Assembly: GCF_017353255.1 (NCBI RefSeq)
Contig: NZ_JAFMYU010000014.1
Location: 1 to 64,000, forward strand
Direction of reading: 5' to 3'
DNA: 64,000 nt
Source: Fibrella aquatilis
Lineage (GTDB): Bacteria > Bacteroidota > Bacteroidia > Cytophagales > Spirosomataceae
This document shows, piece after piece, positions 1 to 8,260 of this stretch; within the stretch, counting starts at the first letter, position 1; each line of letters begins with the position of its first letter. The notes beneath the pieces are model-generated. The model was given only the letters and a program-made list of their open reading frames with translations. It did no database searches and was not told the origin of the DNA. The translations under genes were made by a program, and so were the position numbers.

Positions 1-135
1 ATTGTGTAGCTAATAAATCAACTACTGTGTTTTAGCACGAACTGTGCTTACTTTTTCTGCCAATACGCCAAAGAACTGTCCCCGTTTCGAAAACACTTGA
101 ACCGTTGTTCGCCTGTTTCTCTCGATTTGGGACTG

Positions 136-167
136 CAAAGGTAAGGCGACTTTTAGGCCAGCGCAAG
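136..167 (-). promoter_or_regulatory. Bacteroidota-type promoter facing out of the window
   Basis: On the minus strand a TACCTTTG box (136-143) matches the TAnnTTTG -7 element of the Bacteroidota primary sigma factor, and a TTG (164-166) lies 20 nt upstream as the -33 element. Transcription would start near position 130 and run off the left edge. No ATG is present on the minus strand between 130 and 1, so the gene it drives, or a stable RNA, begins outside the window. The rest of 1-185 holds no convincing gene. Confidence 0.5.
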
Positions 168-185
168 CCCCAGACCGAAAAAAGT

Positions 186-1817
186 TTAAAAATCTTTCTC
201 CATAAACGGGTAACTCACTGATCTTGGCGACGATAAAGTTTCTTTGATTGTGCGCATCGATACCCATCGTAACAAATTCAACGAAGAACCTGCCTTATCG
301 TTGGTACCAGAGGCCCTTGCTCCACCGAACGGCTGCTGCCCAACCACCGCTCCCGTTGGTTTGTCATTGATGTAGAAATTACCTGCGCTATTTACCAGCC
401 GTTTGGTCAGCCTGTCAATTACCCCTCGGTCTTTTGCTAAAATAGCTCCCGTTAGCGCATAGGGAGATGTCTGATCTAGTGTAGTCAGAGTTTCGTCCAG
501 CAGATCATCTTCGTACACATAAACTGATAGCACAGGTCCAAACAGCTCGTCGCACATAGTTCGATAAGCTGGGTCGCTAACCTGAATAACCGTTGGTTCT
601 ATGAAGTAGCCAATCTCTTTGCTGTAATTACCCCCGGCAATAATAGCCTCACCATCGGCCTTTGCCTGGTCTATGTAGGCAGTGATCTTGTTAAAAGCCC
701 GTTTATCTATAACAGCATTGAACAGGCAGTCGAACTGCTCGACGCTACCCATCTTTTGCTGTTTCAGAGTCTCCTGCACCCTCACTTTCACCTGTTCCCA
801 AAGGCTGGCTGGAACATAGGCTCGTGAAGCAGCCGAGCATTTTTGCCCCTGGTATTCAAATGCCCCACGTACTAAAGCCACTACTACTTCTTCGACGTTG
901 GCAGTGTTGTGAACAAAAACGAAGTCCTTTCCGCCAGTCTCACCTACTATACGGGGGTACGATTTGTATGTCGCAATGTTCTGGCCAATGGTTTTCCAGA
1001 TCGTTTGGAACACGCTGGTGCTGCCAGTGAAGTGAATACCGGCGAAATCTGGATGATTAAAGATCACCTCACCTGCTTCTGGTCCATCCACATAGATTAG
1101 GTTGATAACACCGTCGGGAAGGCCGCTTTCCTGCAAGACTTCTACAATTACCTGAGCCGAATAGGCCTGTGTATAGGCTGGTTTCCAGACAACGGTATTT
1201 CCCATTAGGGCTGCCGATGTAGGCAGGTTGCCGGCGATAGCCGTGAAGTTGAATGGCGTGAGTGCAAATACAAATCCTTCCAGCGGTCGGTACTCAACCC
1301 GATTCCAAACCCCTGTGGGTGAGTAGGGCTGCTGCTTGTAAATTTCTGTAGCATAATGGACGTTAAAACGCAAAAAGTCAATGAGTTCACAGGCAGAATC
1401 TATTTCTGCCTGATAGGCGTTTTTTGACTGTCCTAACATAGTCGCAGCATTAATTCTGGCCCGGTAAGGTCCTGCCAGCAGTTCGGCGGCTTTCAAAAAA
1501 ATGCTGGCACGGTGCTCCCATGACATGGCTCCCCATGCTTCTCTGGCCCTTAGTGCAGCGTCGATAGCCTGCTGTACGTGGCTTTTATCTCCTTCGTTTA
1601 TGTAGCCCAGCACATGTGCATGTTCATGTGGGGGGGTCACTTTTAGCTTTCTTTCCGTAAAAACTGGTTGCCCGTTGATCCACATGGGCAGTTGCCGAGT
1701 CTCGGCTTTAGCTTCCTTAAGCGCGTTTCTCAACGCCGTTCTTTCCACCGAACCAACGCGGTATTCTTTTACTGGTTCATTTGCCGGTTGGGGCACATGC
1801 AACAATCCATTGTTCAT
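186..1817 (-). CDS. pruA: L-glutamate gamma-semialdehyde (1-pyrroline-5-carboxylate) dehydrogenase
   Basis: Cytosolic NAD-dependent aldehyde dehydrogenase that performs the second step of proline catabolism, oxidising glutamate semialdehyde to glutamate. The 543-residue length is typical of the stand-alone type-1 P5C dehydrogenase. Visible motifs are the nucleotide-binding FTGST at about 263-267, the general-base glutamate in VGETGGKD (about E293) and the catalytic cysteine in GQKCSA (about C327). The partner proline dehydrogenase is not in the window, so this is not the fused PutA. A possible TAACTTTG -7 box (minus strand, 1834-1841) lies just upstream of the start, which would give a very short leader. 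The identification rests on strong family-wide motifs. Confidence 0.95.
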   Translation of the reverse strand: MNNGLLHVPQPANEPVKEYRVGSVERTALRNALKEAKAETRQLPMWINGQPVFTERKLKVTPPHEHAHVLGYINEGDKSHVQQAIDAALRAREAWGAMSWEHRASIFLKAAELLAGPYRARINAATMLGQSKNAYQAEIDSACELIDFLRFNVHYATEIYKQQPYSPTGVWNRVEYRPLEGFVFALTPFNFTAIAGNLPTSAALMGNTVVWKPAYTQAYSAQVIVEVLQESGLPDGVINLIYVDGPEAGEVIFNHPDFAGIHFTGSTSVFQTIWKTIGQNIATYKSYPRIVGETGGKDFVFVHNTANVEEVVVALVRGAFEYQGQKCSAASRAYVPASLWEQVKVRVQETLKQQKMGSVEQFDCLFNAVIDKRAFNKITAYIDQAKADGEAIIAGGNYSKEIGYFIEPTVIQVSDPAYRTMCDELFGPVLSVYVYEDDLLDETLTTLDQTSPYALTGAILAKDRGVIDRLTKRLVNSAGNFYINDKPTGAVVGQQPFGGARASGTNDKAGSSLNLLRWVSMRTIKETLSSPRSVSYPFMEKDF

Positions 1818-1957
1818 TGTGAAGTTTTTCTTTCAAAGTTAGCGGTTTGCCCCGTGAAGTGCAGTGTAGCAGGTTTCTGTGGGTATCGGCACGGCTTTTG
1901 CCCCCCTGTTCCAGCGGGTTTCCGTAACTTGCAGCCTGGTTTTTCGCTCTTTTTCTC

Positions 1958-3262
1958 ATGAAATTTTACAGTACAAACTCACCAAATAGGCTTGTATCGC
2001 CACAGGAAGCCTTATTTCACAGCCTTCCTGCCGACGGTGGTCTGTACATGCCCGAATCTATTCCGGCATTGCCAGCTTCTTTTCTGAACAGCCTGTCGGG
2101 CCGGTCACTGCCAGAGATTGCTTCTGTCTTAACTTCTCTTTGGCTGGGTGATGAACTGTCTTCTTCAGAGGTCGATACGCTGGTTTCGCGGGCGTTTCCT
2201 TTCGACACGCCCTTGGTTGAATTGGAGGCAGGCAGGCTATATGCGCTTGAGCTTTTTCATGGGCCTTCGCTGGCATTCAAAGACGTTGGTGCCCGGTTTA
2301 TGGCTGGCCTGATGTCGCACTATGCTGACCGGTTTTCGCGCGAAGTGCATATTTTGGTAGCTACTTCTGGTGATACGGGTGGGGCAGTGGCCATGGGGTT
2401 TCATAATGTGCCAGGTGTCAGAGTCTCTATCCTGTATCCAAAAGGACGGGTTAGTCTGTTGCAGGAAAAGCAACTGACTACTTTGGGCGGCAATGTTCAG
2501 GCTTACGAAGTTGACGGCTCGTTCGACGACTGTCAGGCAATGGTGAAGCGGGCTTTCTTGGACGCGGAATTGTCACAGACCTTTTCGCTGTCATCGGCCA
2601 ACTCGATCAATATTTTTCGGCTTATCCCGCAAAGTTTCTACTATTTCCGGGCACTAGCTCAATTGGATAAAGGCCACGCGCCGGTTGCTTTTTCTGTACC
2701 CAGCGGCAATTTTGGAAACCTTAGTGCGGGTGTCTTGGCCTGGCGAATGGGCATGCCAGTTCAGGCTTTTGTAGCTTCGACTAACCTAAACAAGGTGGTG
2801 CCCGACTATTTGCAGTCAGGCAGCTATGCTCCCATAACTTCGCTGGCTACGTTATCCAATGCTATGGATGTAGGCAACCCGAGCAATTTTGTCAGGCTCA
2901 AACACCTCTTCCATGATGATTTTAAAGCGCTGTCGGAACTTGTAAAAGGGTATTATTTTACTGACGATCAGACCGTTAGCGAGATGACTTCGTTACATGA
3001 TCATTACAATTATATAGCTTGTCCCCATACGGCAGTCGGCCTATTGGGCTTGCAGAGTTATCAACAAAACTATGTGGATAACTGCGGAATAGCGTTGGTA
3101 ACTGCCCATCCGGCGAAATTCAACCCCGCTGTCGATACCATTTTTGGACACGCTATTGACGTGCCGGAGCGACTAGCGGTGTTAAGTGCCAGACAAAAGC
3201 ACGCCGTAGCTATACCAGCCTCCTTTGAAGATTTCAAAGAAGCACTGCTGCAAGTTGCGTAG
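1958..3262 (+). CDS. thrC: Threonine synthase
   Basis: PLP-dependent lyase that converts O-phosphohomoserine to threonine, the last step of threonine biosynthesis, in the cytosol. At 434 residues it has the usual length of the fold-II bacterial enzyme. The PLP-binding lysine lies in HGPSLAFKDVGARF (about K108), and the phosphate-binding loop ATSGDTGGA follows near 135-142. A further conserved stretch, VPSGNFGN, lies in the middle of the protein. hom/thrA and thrB are not next to it; the gene is divergent from pruA and followed by a strong hairpin. It therefore appears to be a single-gene transcript here. Confidence 0.95.
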   Translation: MKFYSTNSPNRLVSPQEALFHSLPADGGLYMPESIPALPASFLNSLSGRSLPEIASVLTSLWLGDELSSSEVDTLVSRAFPFDTPLVELEAGRLYALELFHGPSLAFKDVGARFMAGLMSHYADRFSREVHILVATSGDTGGAVAMGFHNVPGVRVSILYPKGRVSLLQEKQLTTLGGNVQAYEVDGSFDDCQAMVKRAFLDAELSQTFSLSSANSINIFRLIPQSFYYFRALAQLDKGHAPVAFSVPSGNFGNLSAGVLAWRMGMPVQAFVASTNLNKVVPDYLQSGSYAPITSLATLSNAMDVGNPSNFVRLKHLFHDDFKALSELVKGYYFTDDQTVSEMTSLHDHYNYIACPHTAVGLLGLQSYQQNYVDNCGIALVTAHPAKFNPAVDTIFGHAIDVPERLAVLSARQKHAVAIPASFEDFKEALLQVA

Positions 3263-3286
3263 CACGTTTCGCCTACTTATTAACAC

Positions 3287-3320
3287 AAAAGTCCCGATAC
3301 ACTAACATATCGGGGCTTTT
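3287..3320. terminator. Bidirectional terminator between thrC and the TPR gene
   Basis: A hairpin of about 13 bp (3287-3299 pairing with 3308-3320, one G-U pair) is flanked by an A-run on the left and a T-run on the right, so it can work in both directions. It lies between the convergent thrC (+) and TPR (-) genes. Confidence 0.85.
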
Positions 3321-3343
3321 TGCATAAAATCGTCCTAGCTAAT

Positions 3344-5170
3344 TCAATTCACAACATCGCCTCGTAGCTGGCGAATGCGCTTGCGTGAATCAGCGGCGAA
3401 GATGCTGCCCGGATAAGTCGTTAACAGTTGTTCGTACAGCTTGATAGCAGCAGCACTATCCTTCTTACGCTCGTCAACTAATTTAGCTTCTTCATACAGC
3501 GCGTCATCGGCCAGGATGTCCATTGGGTATTTGGCCACAATCGTTTTCAGGTTCGTCAGCGCCTCATCAACCTTGTTTTGCTTTAACTGGATTTTGGTCT
3601 GTAACCAACGCAACTCATCAGCCAGCGTGTGTTGCTCATACTTTTTTAGCATCACGTCTACCTGCGCAGAGGCTTCGTCCAGCTTATTTTGGAACAGCAG
3701 CAGGTCTATAGCTGCATAGTCACGCATGGCGTTTTCGGTACTATCGAGGCCGGTGTTGTCCAGAATGAGCATACTGAGCTGTTCAGCATCATTGGCTATT
3801 TCGCGGGTGGTAGCCATTTTAAGTACGTCGAGTACTGACTTGGCCACGGTAAAATCGCCTTTGTAGTAATGCAGTTTGGCGTTTCTCAGTTTGGCCTCGT
3901 AACCTAGCAGATCATCTTTTTCTGACTTCTCCACCTGCGAATACAAGAGAGTCGATTCCCACGGCTCGTTCTTGAGCAAATACACGTCGCCTTTGTCCAG
4001 CTTGCACTTATCCACAAATTGCTGGTCACTTTTCCCCATCGTTATCGCCTGATCGAGCATTACGATGGCCGAGTCTTTTTCGTCTAGGTAATTGGCATAC
4101 AGGTTAGCCGAACTGCGGAGGGCGTCCAACGTCTTCGGGGTGACACCCACTTCGCTCAGGACACGCTGATAAGCCTTTATCAACTGCCGGATCTCCGTCT
4201 TTTCAATTGGGTACGTGTTTTTGACTTGTTCCTCACGGGCGTTTACCAGCATCCGGCGGGCATAGGGATAGAAGGCACCTTGCGGGTGGTTGGCAATAAT
4301 GTATTCGTAGGCGTCCACTGCGGTCTTGTATTCTTTATTAGTCATAGCCAAGCCGGCTAGTTCAAACACCTTTGCACCCGCTAGTTTCATGCGTTTGTCC
4401 ATGGCCTTTTCCTGAAGCAGTGCCCGGCTGAACTTTTGCTTCTGGAGGTAATACCAAGTGAGCATATCGTTTGTGGCTAATGACTCAGGGGCTTTTTGTA
4501 CCTCAGCGTATAACACCTTTTCCAACAGCGGTTCGTCTTTGGTGTTGATAACTGTCTGGAAAGCCGCCTGCACTCGTTCGCGTTGATCGTTTCGTTCGGC
4601 TAGGGGCAGCAGCGTTTCTATCCAGGCTGTCAGGTTGTTTTTGGCGCGGTACAGCGTGGCCAATTCCTCGGCCATAACCATCCGGTCATTTGTTAGGGCC
4701 TGCGCTCGCTGTAGAGCCTGAATGGCCTGGTCTGTTGCACTGACATCAATCAGCAATTCGCCTAGGCGTGCTATTCTTATGGGATCGTTCTTACTGTACT
4801 CATATGCCTGCTCAAACAGCTTGTTGCTGGCGGTGGTGTCATTGCTATTATCCCGCACCCGACTTGCCAATAACACCAACGCCTGTGGCCGCACGGGGCC
4901 GTTCACCTTGGCCCATTTTTTCAGTTGCTTATCTGCCTCGTCAGTATGTTTGCTTTTTATCAGACTAGTGATGTACCGATTCATCAACGGCCAGGCAATG
5001 CTGGTTTCTTCGTCAGCCTTTTTCAACCGCTTGCCATACTCCGCAGCGGCTTTCTCAAACTCACCCTTCTGAAAATATTCGTCGGCCAACGCTTCCTCCG
5101 ATTGGGCCTGCACCCATCCGCTCATCAGCAGCAAACCAGTCATAAGTAATCCACAAGCCCTATTTTTCAT
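3344..5170 (-). CDS. Secreted tetratricopeptide-repeat protein
   Basis: Predicted exported 608-residue protein. The N-terminus MKNRACGLLMTGLLLMSGWVQ is a clear Sec signal peptide ending near AQS. The rest is helical repeats of TPR type, for example YFQKGEFEKAAAEYGKRL near the start, EYKTAVDAYEYIIANHPQG in the middle and AAIKLYEQLLTTYPGS near the end. Such proteins act as periplasmic or outer-membrane scaffolds, and a BamD/YfgM-like or gliding-related assembly role is possible but cannot be read from sequence. It begins next to the DnaA-box cluster and is transcribed away from it. The TPR call is good; the function is unknown. Confidence 0.8.
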   Translation of the reverse strand: MKNRACGLLMTGLLLMSGWVQAQSEEALADEYFQKGEFEKAAAEYGKRLKKADEETSIAWPLMNRYITSLIKSKHTDEADKQLKKWAKVNGPVRPQALVLLASRVRDNSNDTTASNKLFEQAYEYSKNDPIRIARLGELLIDVSATDQAIQALQRAQALTNDRMVMAEELATLYRAKNNLTAWIETLLPLAERNDQRERVQAAFQTVINTKDEPLLEKVLYAEVQKAPESLATNDMLTWYYLQKQKFSRALLQEKAMDKRMKLAGAKVFELAGLAMTNKEYKTAVDAYEYIIANHPQGAFYPYARRMLVNAREEQVKNTYPIEKTEIRQLIKAYQRVLSEVGVTPKTLDALRSSANLYANYLDEKDSAIVMLDQAITMGKSDQQFVDKCKLDKGDVYLLKNEPWESTLLYSQVEKSEKDDLLGYEAKLRNAKLHYYKGDFTVAKSVLDVLKMATTREIANDAEQLSMLILDNTGLDSTENAMRDYAAIDLLLFQNKLDEASAQVDVMLKKYEQHTLADELRWLQTKIQLKQNKVDEALTNLKTIVAKYPMDILADDALYEEAKLVDERKKDSAAAIKLYEQLLTTYPGSIFAADSRKRIRQLRGDVVN

Positions 5171-5219
5171 TTTATAAGAAGGTTTCTTAAACTAAACTAT
5201 TAGAGTTATTAGCCCTGTG

Positions 5220-5620
5220 CATATGTGAACAACTACCTTATCCACTTCGTCCTGAAAACACTGTGAACAACTTTTCAGACTTATCCACCGTCTTATCAGC
5301 GTTATCACCACCTTGATGACTCCTGCACAGCTATTTAGCTAGCTTTTCCACATTGTCCACATTGCAGTGATGTGTATTTGTCGAAAACTTATGTCAACAA
5401 TTTCGCTCGATGATAAGCCGATCTAAGATTGTCTACAACAGGCTGCTTTTGCACATGCCACTGTGTTGATAACGTTTAAATGTGCAGAACGCTATGGCCA
5501 TCCACAATTTTGGTGCAACAACTGACTCGCTATCCACACGTTATAAACAGTTATCCACCGTGTTTTACACAGAAAACCAGCGAAAAATATAGTTTAAATT
5601 GACCTTTTTTAAGACGCATC
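5220..5620. other. Candidate chromosomal replication origin (DnaA-box cluster)
   Basis: This gene-free stretch (within 5171-5740) is packed with 9-mers at or within one or two changes of the DnaA box TTATCCACA. Forward orientation: 5238-5246, 5281-5289, 5344-5352, 5353-5361, 5498-5506, 5530-5538 and 5551-5559. Reverse orientation: 5224-5232, 5262-5270, 5392-5400 and 5464-5472. Two boxes abut in tandem at 5344-5361. An AT-rich tract at about 5575-5612 could serve as the unwinding element. mnmG (often near oriC) is 2.6 kb away and a parS-like site 4.5 kb away. dnaA itself is not in the window, which is not unusual for this phylum. Most genes to the right run toward this region, the opposite of the usual bias, so the call is inferred. 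Confidence 0.7.
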
Positions 5621-5676
5621 CCAATGTGGCCATGAAGGTATTACCCATGCTATGCATTCATATAGATACCAATGGA

Positions 5677-5716
5677 AGAGGGCTGCACAAATCATACCTG
5701 ATCTGTACAGCCCTCT
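5677..5716. other. Hairpin downstream of the Ig-like gene
   Basis: A 9-bp stem (5677-5685 with 5708-5716) enclosing a 22-nt loop lies just past the stop of the leftward Ig-like gene. The T-rich flank is on the plus-strand side, so as a terminator for the minus-strand gene it is not classical. Confidence 0.4.
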
Positions 5717-5740
5717 ATCTTTGCTTTTCTTACGAGCTAA

Positions 5741-7378
5741 CTAATAGCTGATGTTAATATCGTCTAGCTCGAAGTTCTGTTTGACGATGAGGACATCGCG
5801 CAGGTAGACGATAGGTTCGGCCGGGACGCGGAACTCATAGCGGCCAGTGTCCCATTTGTTGTTGTTGTTTGTATCTATGATAAGCCTCATTCGGTAGCGG
5901 CCCGGCTTGAGGTTCTGGAATGTGTAATTGGCTACGTCGCGCAATCGTCGGGTTACGGTCTTCTGCTCATCAATCAACTCCAGGATATAGTGGGGTTCCT
6001 TGGTGATCACTCGTCCGCGAACAAGTCCGAAATTTTCGGGATCGGCAATTGGGTACGTGATGGTGGCCACGCTAACGGTATCGCCCAGGACGCTGGTAAA
6101 GGCGTCTTTGTCGATTTTTATCCGGACGAATTTTCGGGCCTTTGTTTCGAACCGATTTGTCAATTCAGTTTCGCCCGCGTTGAACGTGCTTGATTTGGCC
6201 AAACTCAGGTCACCTGTAGTCAGGCTGTCTACAGAGATCTGAATACGTTTTGGGTTAACCGTTTCTACAGGTTTATTGAATCGTAGTACCCAGTCGAACG
6301 TTGGGTCAACAGCCTCATTTGGTGCTGGTATGGGTTTGTAAACAAATTCTTCCGGTTTCTCCCGCTTCGATTTTGGCCTGAAGCTAATAGTGTGTTTCAG
6401 GTTTGTAGTAGTTCCCAAAGAGTCGCGCACCACTAACTGAATTCCCACCGTGTCGGCGGTTTGTACAGTTCTAAAAAATTTGATCTGGTTTGGCGACAGC
6501 AGCATCGACGCCATACTGTCGGCTGGGTTTCGGAAGGCAACGGTATACGCCTCGATTCCTTTGCTCAAATTGATCAAATAACTATCCGATCTCGATTCAC
6601 TGCGGCCTATGCGCGGCGTACTGTTGTTCTGGTTGAACAGCAAAACCTCAACGCCCGTAATATTTTGGTTAATGGTTATCCGTTTTGGGGCAAAGCCAAT
6701 CGTCTCTGACTGGGCATTAAAAACGAAATTGTTGTTTTGATCGGTGAAAGCAATCACGTCATAATCTCCGCTGCGAATGTTTTCAATGCGGAACCGGCCC
6801 GACGTATCTGTTTTGCTGTAATAGATAGGTTTGAATTTTACGGCATCGAGCGTGTCGCGTGGTGCGTAGAGGCCTACCAATGTGCCAGCGGGTGTGGTGG
6901 TACCACTAACAACGTCGCTCACCTGGCCATCAATAGACAATGAGTCGAGTTGATTCCCAGTGCTGAAAACTAGTTTAATGTTGGTGGCCGGGTTGCGCTC
7001 GGTAGCATCTTTTATGGCATCCGTGAAACTGATGGTGTAGGTTGTGCTGTCTTTGAGCGGTTCGTTAAATGTTAACACTACGCTGGTTGGCTTCACTTTA
7101 TAGTCGAACGTAATGCCGCTGCCTGGCGTGATGATCACCTTCTGCGGCAGGTTTTCGGCCGTTATATACTCGTTAAAGAATAGCTCGACCTGCTTCGGCT
7201 TCACATTTCGCGCCCGCATTTTTGGGCTGCTATCAATCATTTTTGGTGCTAGGGTATCTTTTTTTCCACCGGGTGGCTGGGCTACCTGCGCGCAGTTGCT
7301 GGCGAGGTACACGACGATTAGTAATAAGAAAACGCCCCACAGCGAGGGCGTTCGGGTTGATGATTGGCGATGACTCAT
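5741..7378 (-). CDS. Ig-like (Big_5) domain envelope protein
   Basis: 545-residue envelope protein. A hydrophobic segment at about 13-28 is followed by a cysteine (LASNC), suggesting a lipoprotein or signal anchor, although asparagine before the cysteine is an unusual lipobox. Residues about 40-140 look like the Big_5 (SbsA Ig-like) domain common in Bacteroidota (ELFFNEYI, VVLTFNEPLKDSTTYTISF). Prealbumin-like/SdrD-like beta segments follow (GRFRIENIRSGDYDVIAF, and near the end YTFQNLKPGRYRMRLIIDTN). Its start overlaps the methyltransferase stop by 4 nt, so it is translationally coupled to the mnmG operon. The molecular role is unknown. Confidence 0.75.
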   Translation of the reverse strand: MSHRQSSTRTPSLWGVFLLLIVVYLASNCAQVAQPPGGKKDTLAPKMIDSSPKMRARNVKPKQVELFFNEYITAENLPQKVIITPGSGITFDYKVKPTSVVLTFNEPLKDSTTYTISFTDAIKDATERNPATNIKLVFSTGNQLDSLSIDGQVSDVVSGTTTPAGTLVGLYAPRDTLDAVKFKPIYYSKTDTSGRFRIENIRSGDYDVIAFTDQNNNFVFNAQSETIGFAPKRITINQNITGVEVLLFNQNNSTPRIGRSESRSDSYLINLSKGIEAYTVAFRNPADSMASMLLSPNQIKFFRTVQTADTVGIQLVVRDSLGTTTNLKHTISFRPKSKREKPEEFVYKPIPAPNEAVDPTFDWVLRFNKPVETVNPKRIQISVDSLTTGDLSLAKSSTFNAGETELTNRFETKARKFVRIKIDKDAFTSVLGDTVSVATITYPIADPENFGLVRGRVITKEPHYILELIDEQKTVTRRLRDVANYTFQNLKPGRYRMRLIIDTNNNNKWDTGRYEFRVPAEPIVYLRDVLIVKQNFELDDINISY

Positions 7379-8259
7379 TTTACTTTTCTAAACAAATAGG
7401 TCAGGCTTGAATAATTGCCGGTCTTGGCGGCTTCTCTGTTCGAGGCTATTCCTGCCTTCAGACTTTCTGCATACTGCGTTTGGCCATCTCTGGCTTTGGT
7501 GCTCATCATGGCTATATAGAACGCATCGAATTTCATGGGCACCTGTTTTTCCAGCGCAAAGCCTGCTGGTTCAATCAATCGTTTTAACACGTCGGGCGCA
7601 AAATGGTACAGGTGCCGGGGTACATCATAAGCCGCCCAGTGTTGCTTGAATTGTTTGGCATCAGCTGATAGCGGATTGGGGATGGCTATGACTAAACTCC
7701 CTCCTATCCGTATCGAATTGCTAAGCCGATTTATCGTTTTGGACAAATCAGCTACGTGTTCCAGTACGTGCCACAGCGTAATAACGTCGAACGGCCCGGC
7801 AGCATTGATGTCGTTAACATTCATTAAGATGGGTTTCTCTACCCTTTCTGTTGCCAGTTTTCGTGCATCTGGGTCTGGTTCGTAGCCATTTACAGTCCAG
7901 CCTTTTTGCTGGCATGTTTCCAGAAATGCACCTGTACCACATCCGTAGTCCAGCAGTTTGCCAACCTTCCCCATTGCGTTCCGAATTAGTTTTTCTTTCT
8001 GTTGCAGTGTATATGAGCGCACGGTTCGATAGGCAACGTCCATTAGTCCAGTGCGCGTGTCGTCGTGCGAGATGTAAGCATCAGACTGGTAGTATTGGCC
8101 AATGCTATCGGCATCGGGCCGGGGATTGGTAAACAACAACTGACATTGGCTGCACTGCTGAATGCAAAAGACACGCTGGCTAACCAGCGTGTCGGTGCAA
8201 TGGATATACGGTAAAAATTTGTCTCCGCCACAGAGCGGACAGTTTGTGAGTTCTTCCAC
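7375..8259 (-). CDS. Zinc-ribbon class I SAM-dependent methyltransferase
   Basis: 294-residue cytosolic methyltransferase. The N-terminal zinc ribbon has CPLCGG at 7-12 and paired cysteines CIQQCSQC at about 32-39, followed by LLFTNPRP, as in the Methyltransf_23 proteins that act on glycans or small molecules. The SAM-binding motif I is LLDYGCGTGAF (about 102-112), with the acidic end of beta-2 in NGYEPD and the post-motif WHVLEHVAD. The substrate is unknown. It starts 1 nt after the mnmG stop and overlaps the next gene by 4 nt, so the three genes are probably one transcript. Confidence 0.85.
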   Translation of the reverse strand: MEELTNCPLCGGDKFLPYIHCTDTLVSQRVFCIQQCSQCQLLFTNPRPDADSIGQYYQSDAYISHDDTRTGLMDVAYRTVRSYTLQQKEKLIRNAMGKVGKLLDYGCGTGAFLETCQQKGWTVNGYEPDPDARKLATERVEKPILMNVNDINAAGPFDVITLWHVLEHVADLSKTINRLSNSIRIGGSLVIAIPNPLSADAKQFKQHWAAYDVPRHLYHFAPDVLKRLIEPAGFALEKQVPMKFDAFYIAMMSTKARDGQTQYAESLKAGIASNREAAKTGNYSSLTYLFRKVK

Positions 8260-8260
8260 G

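Noticed and set aside
22-267. 81-codon open frame at the left edge
   Set aside because: Overlaps the end of pruA and the promoter region, and has no coding character or recognisable motif.
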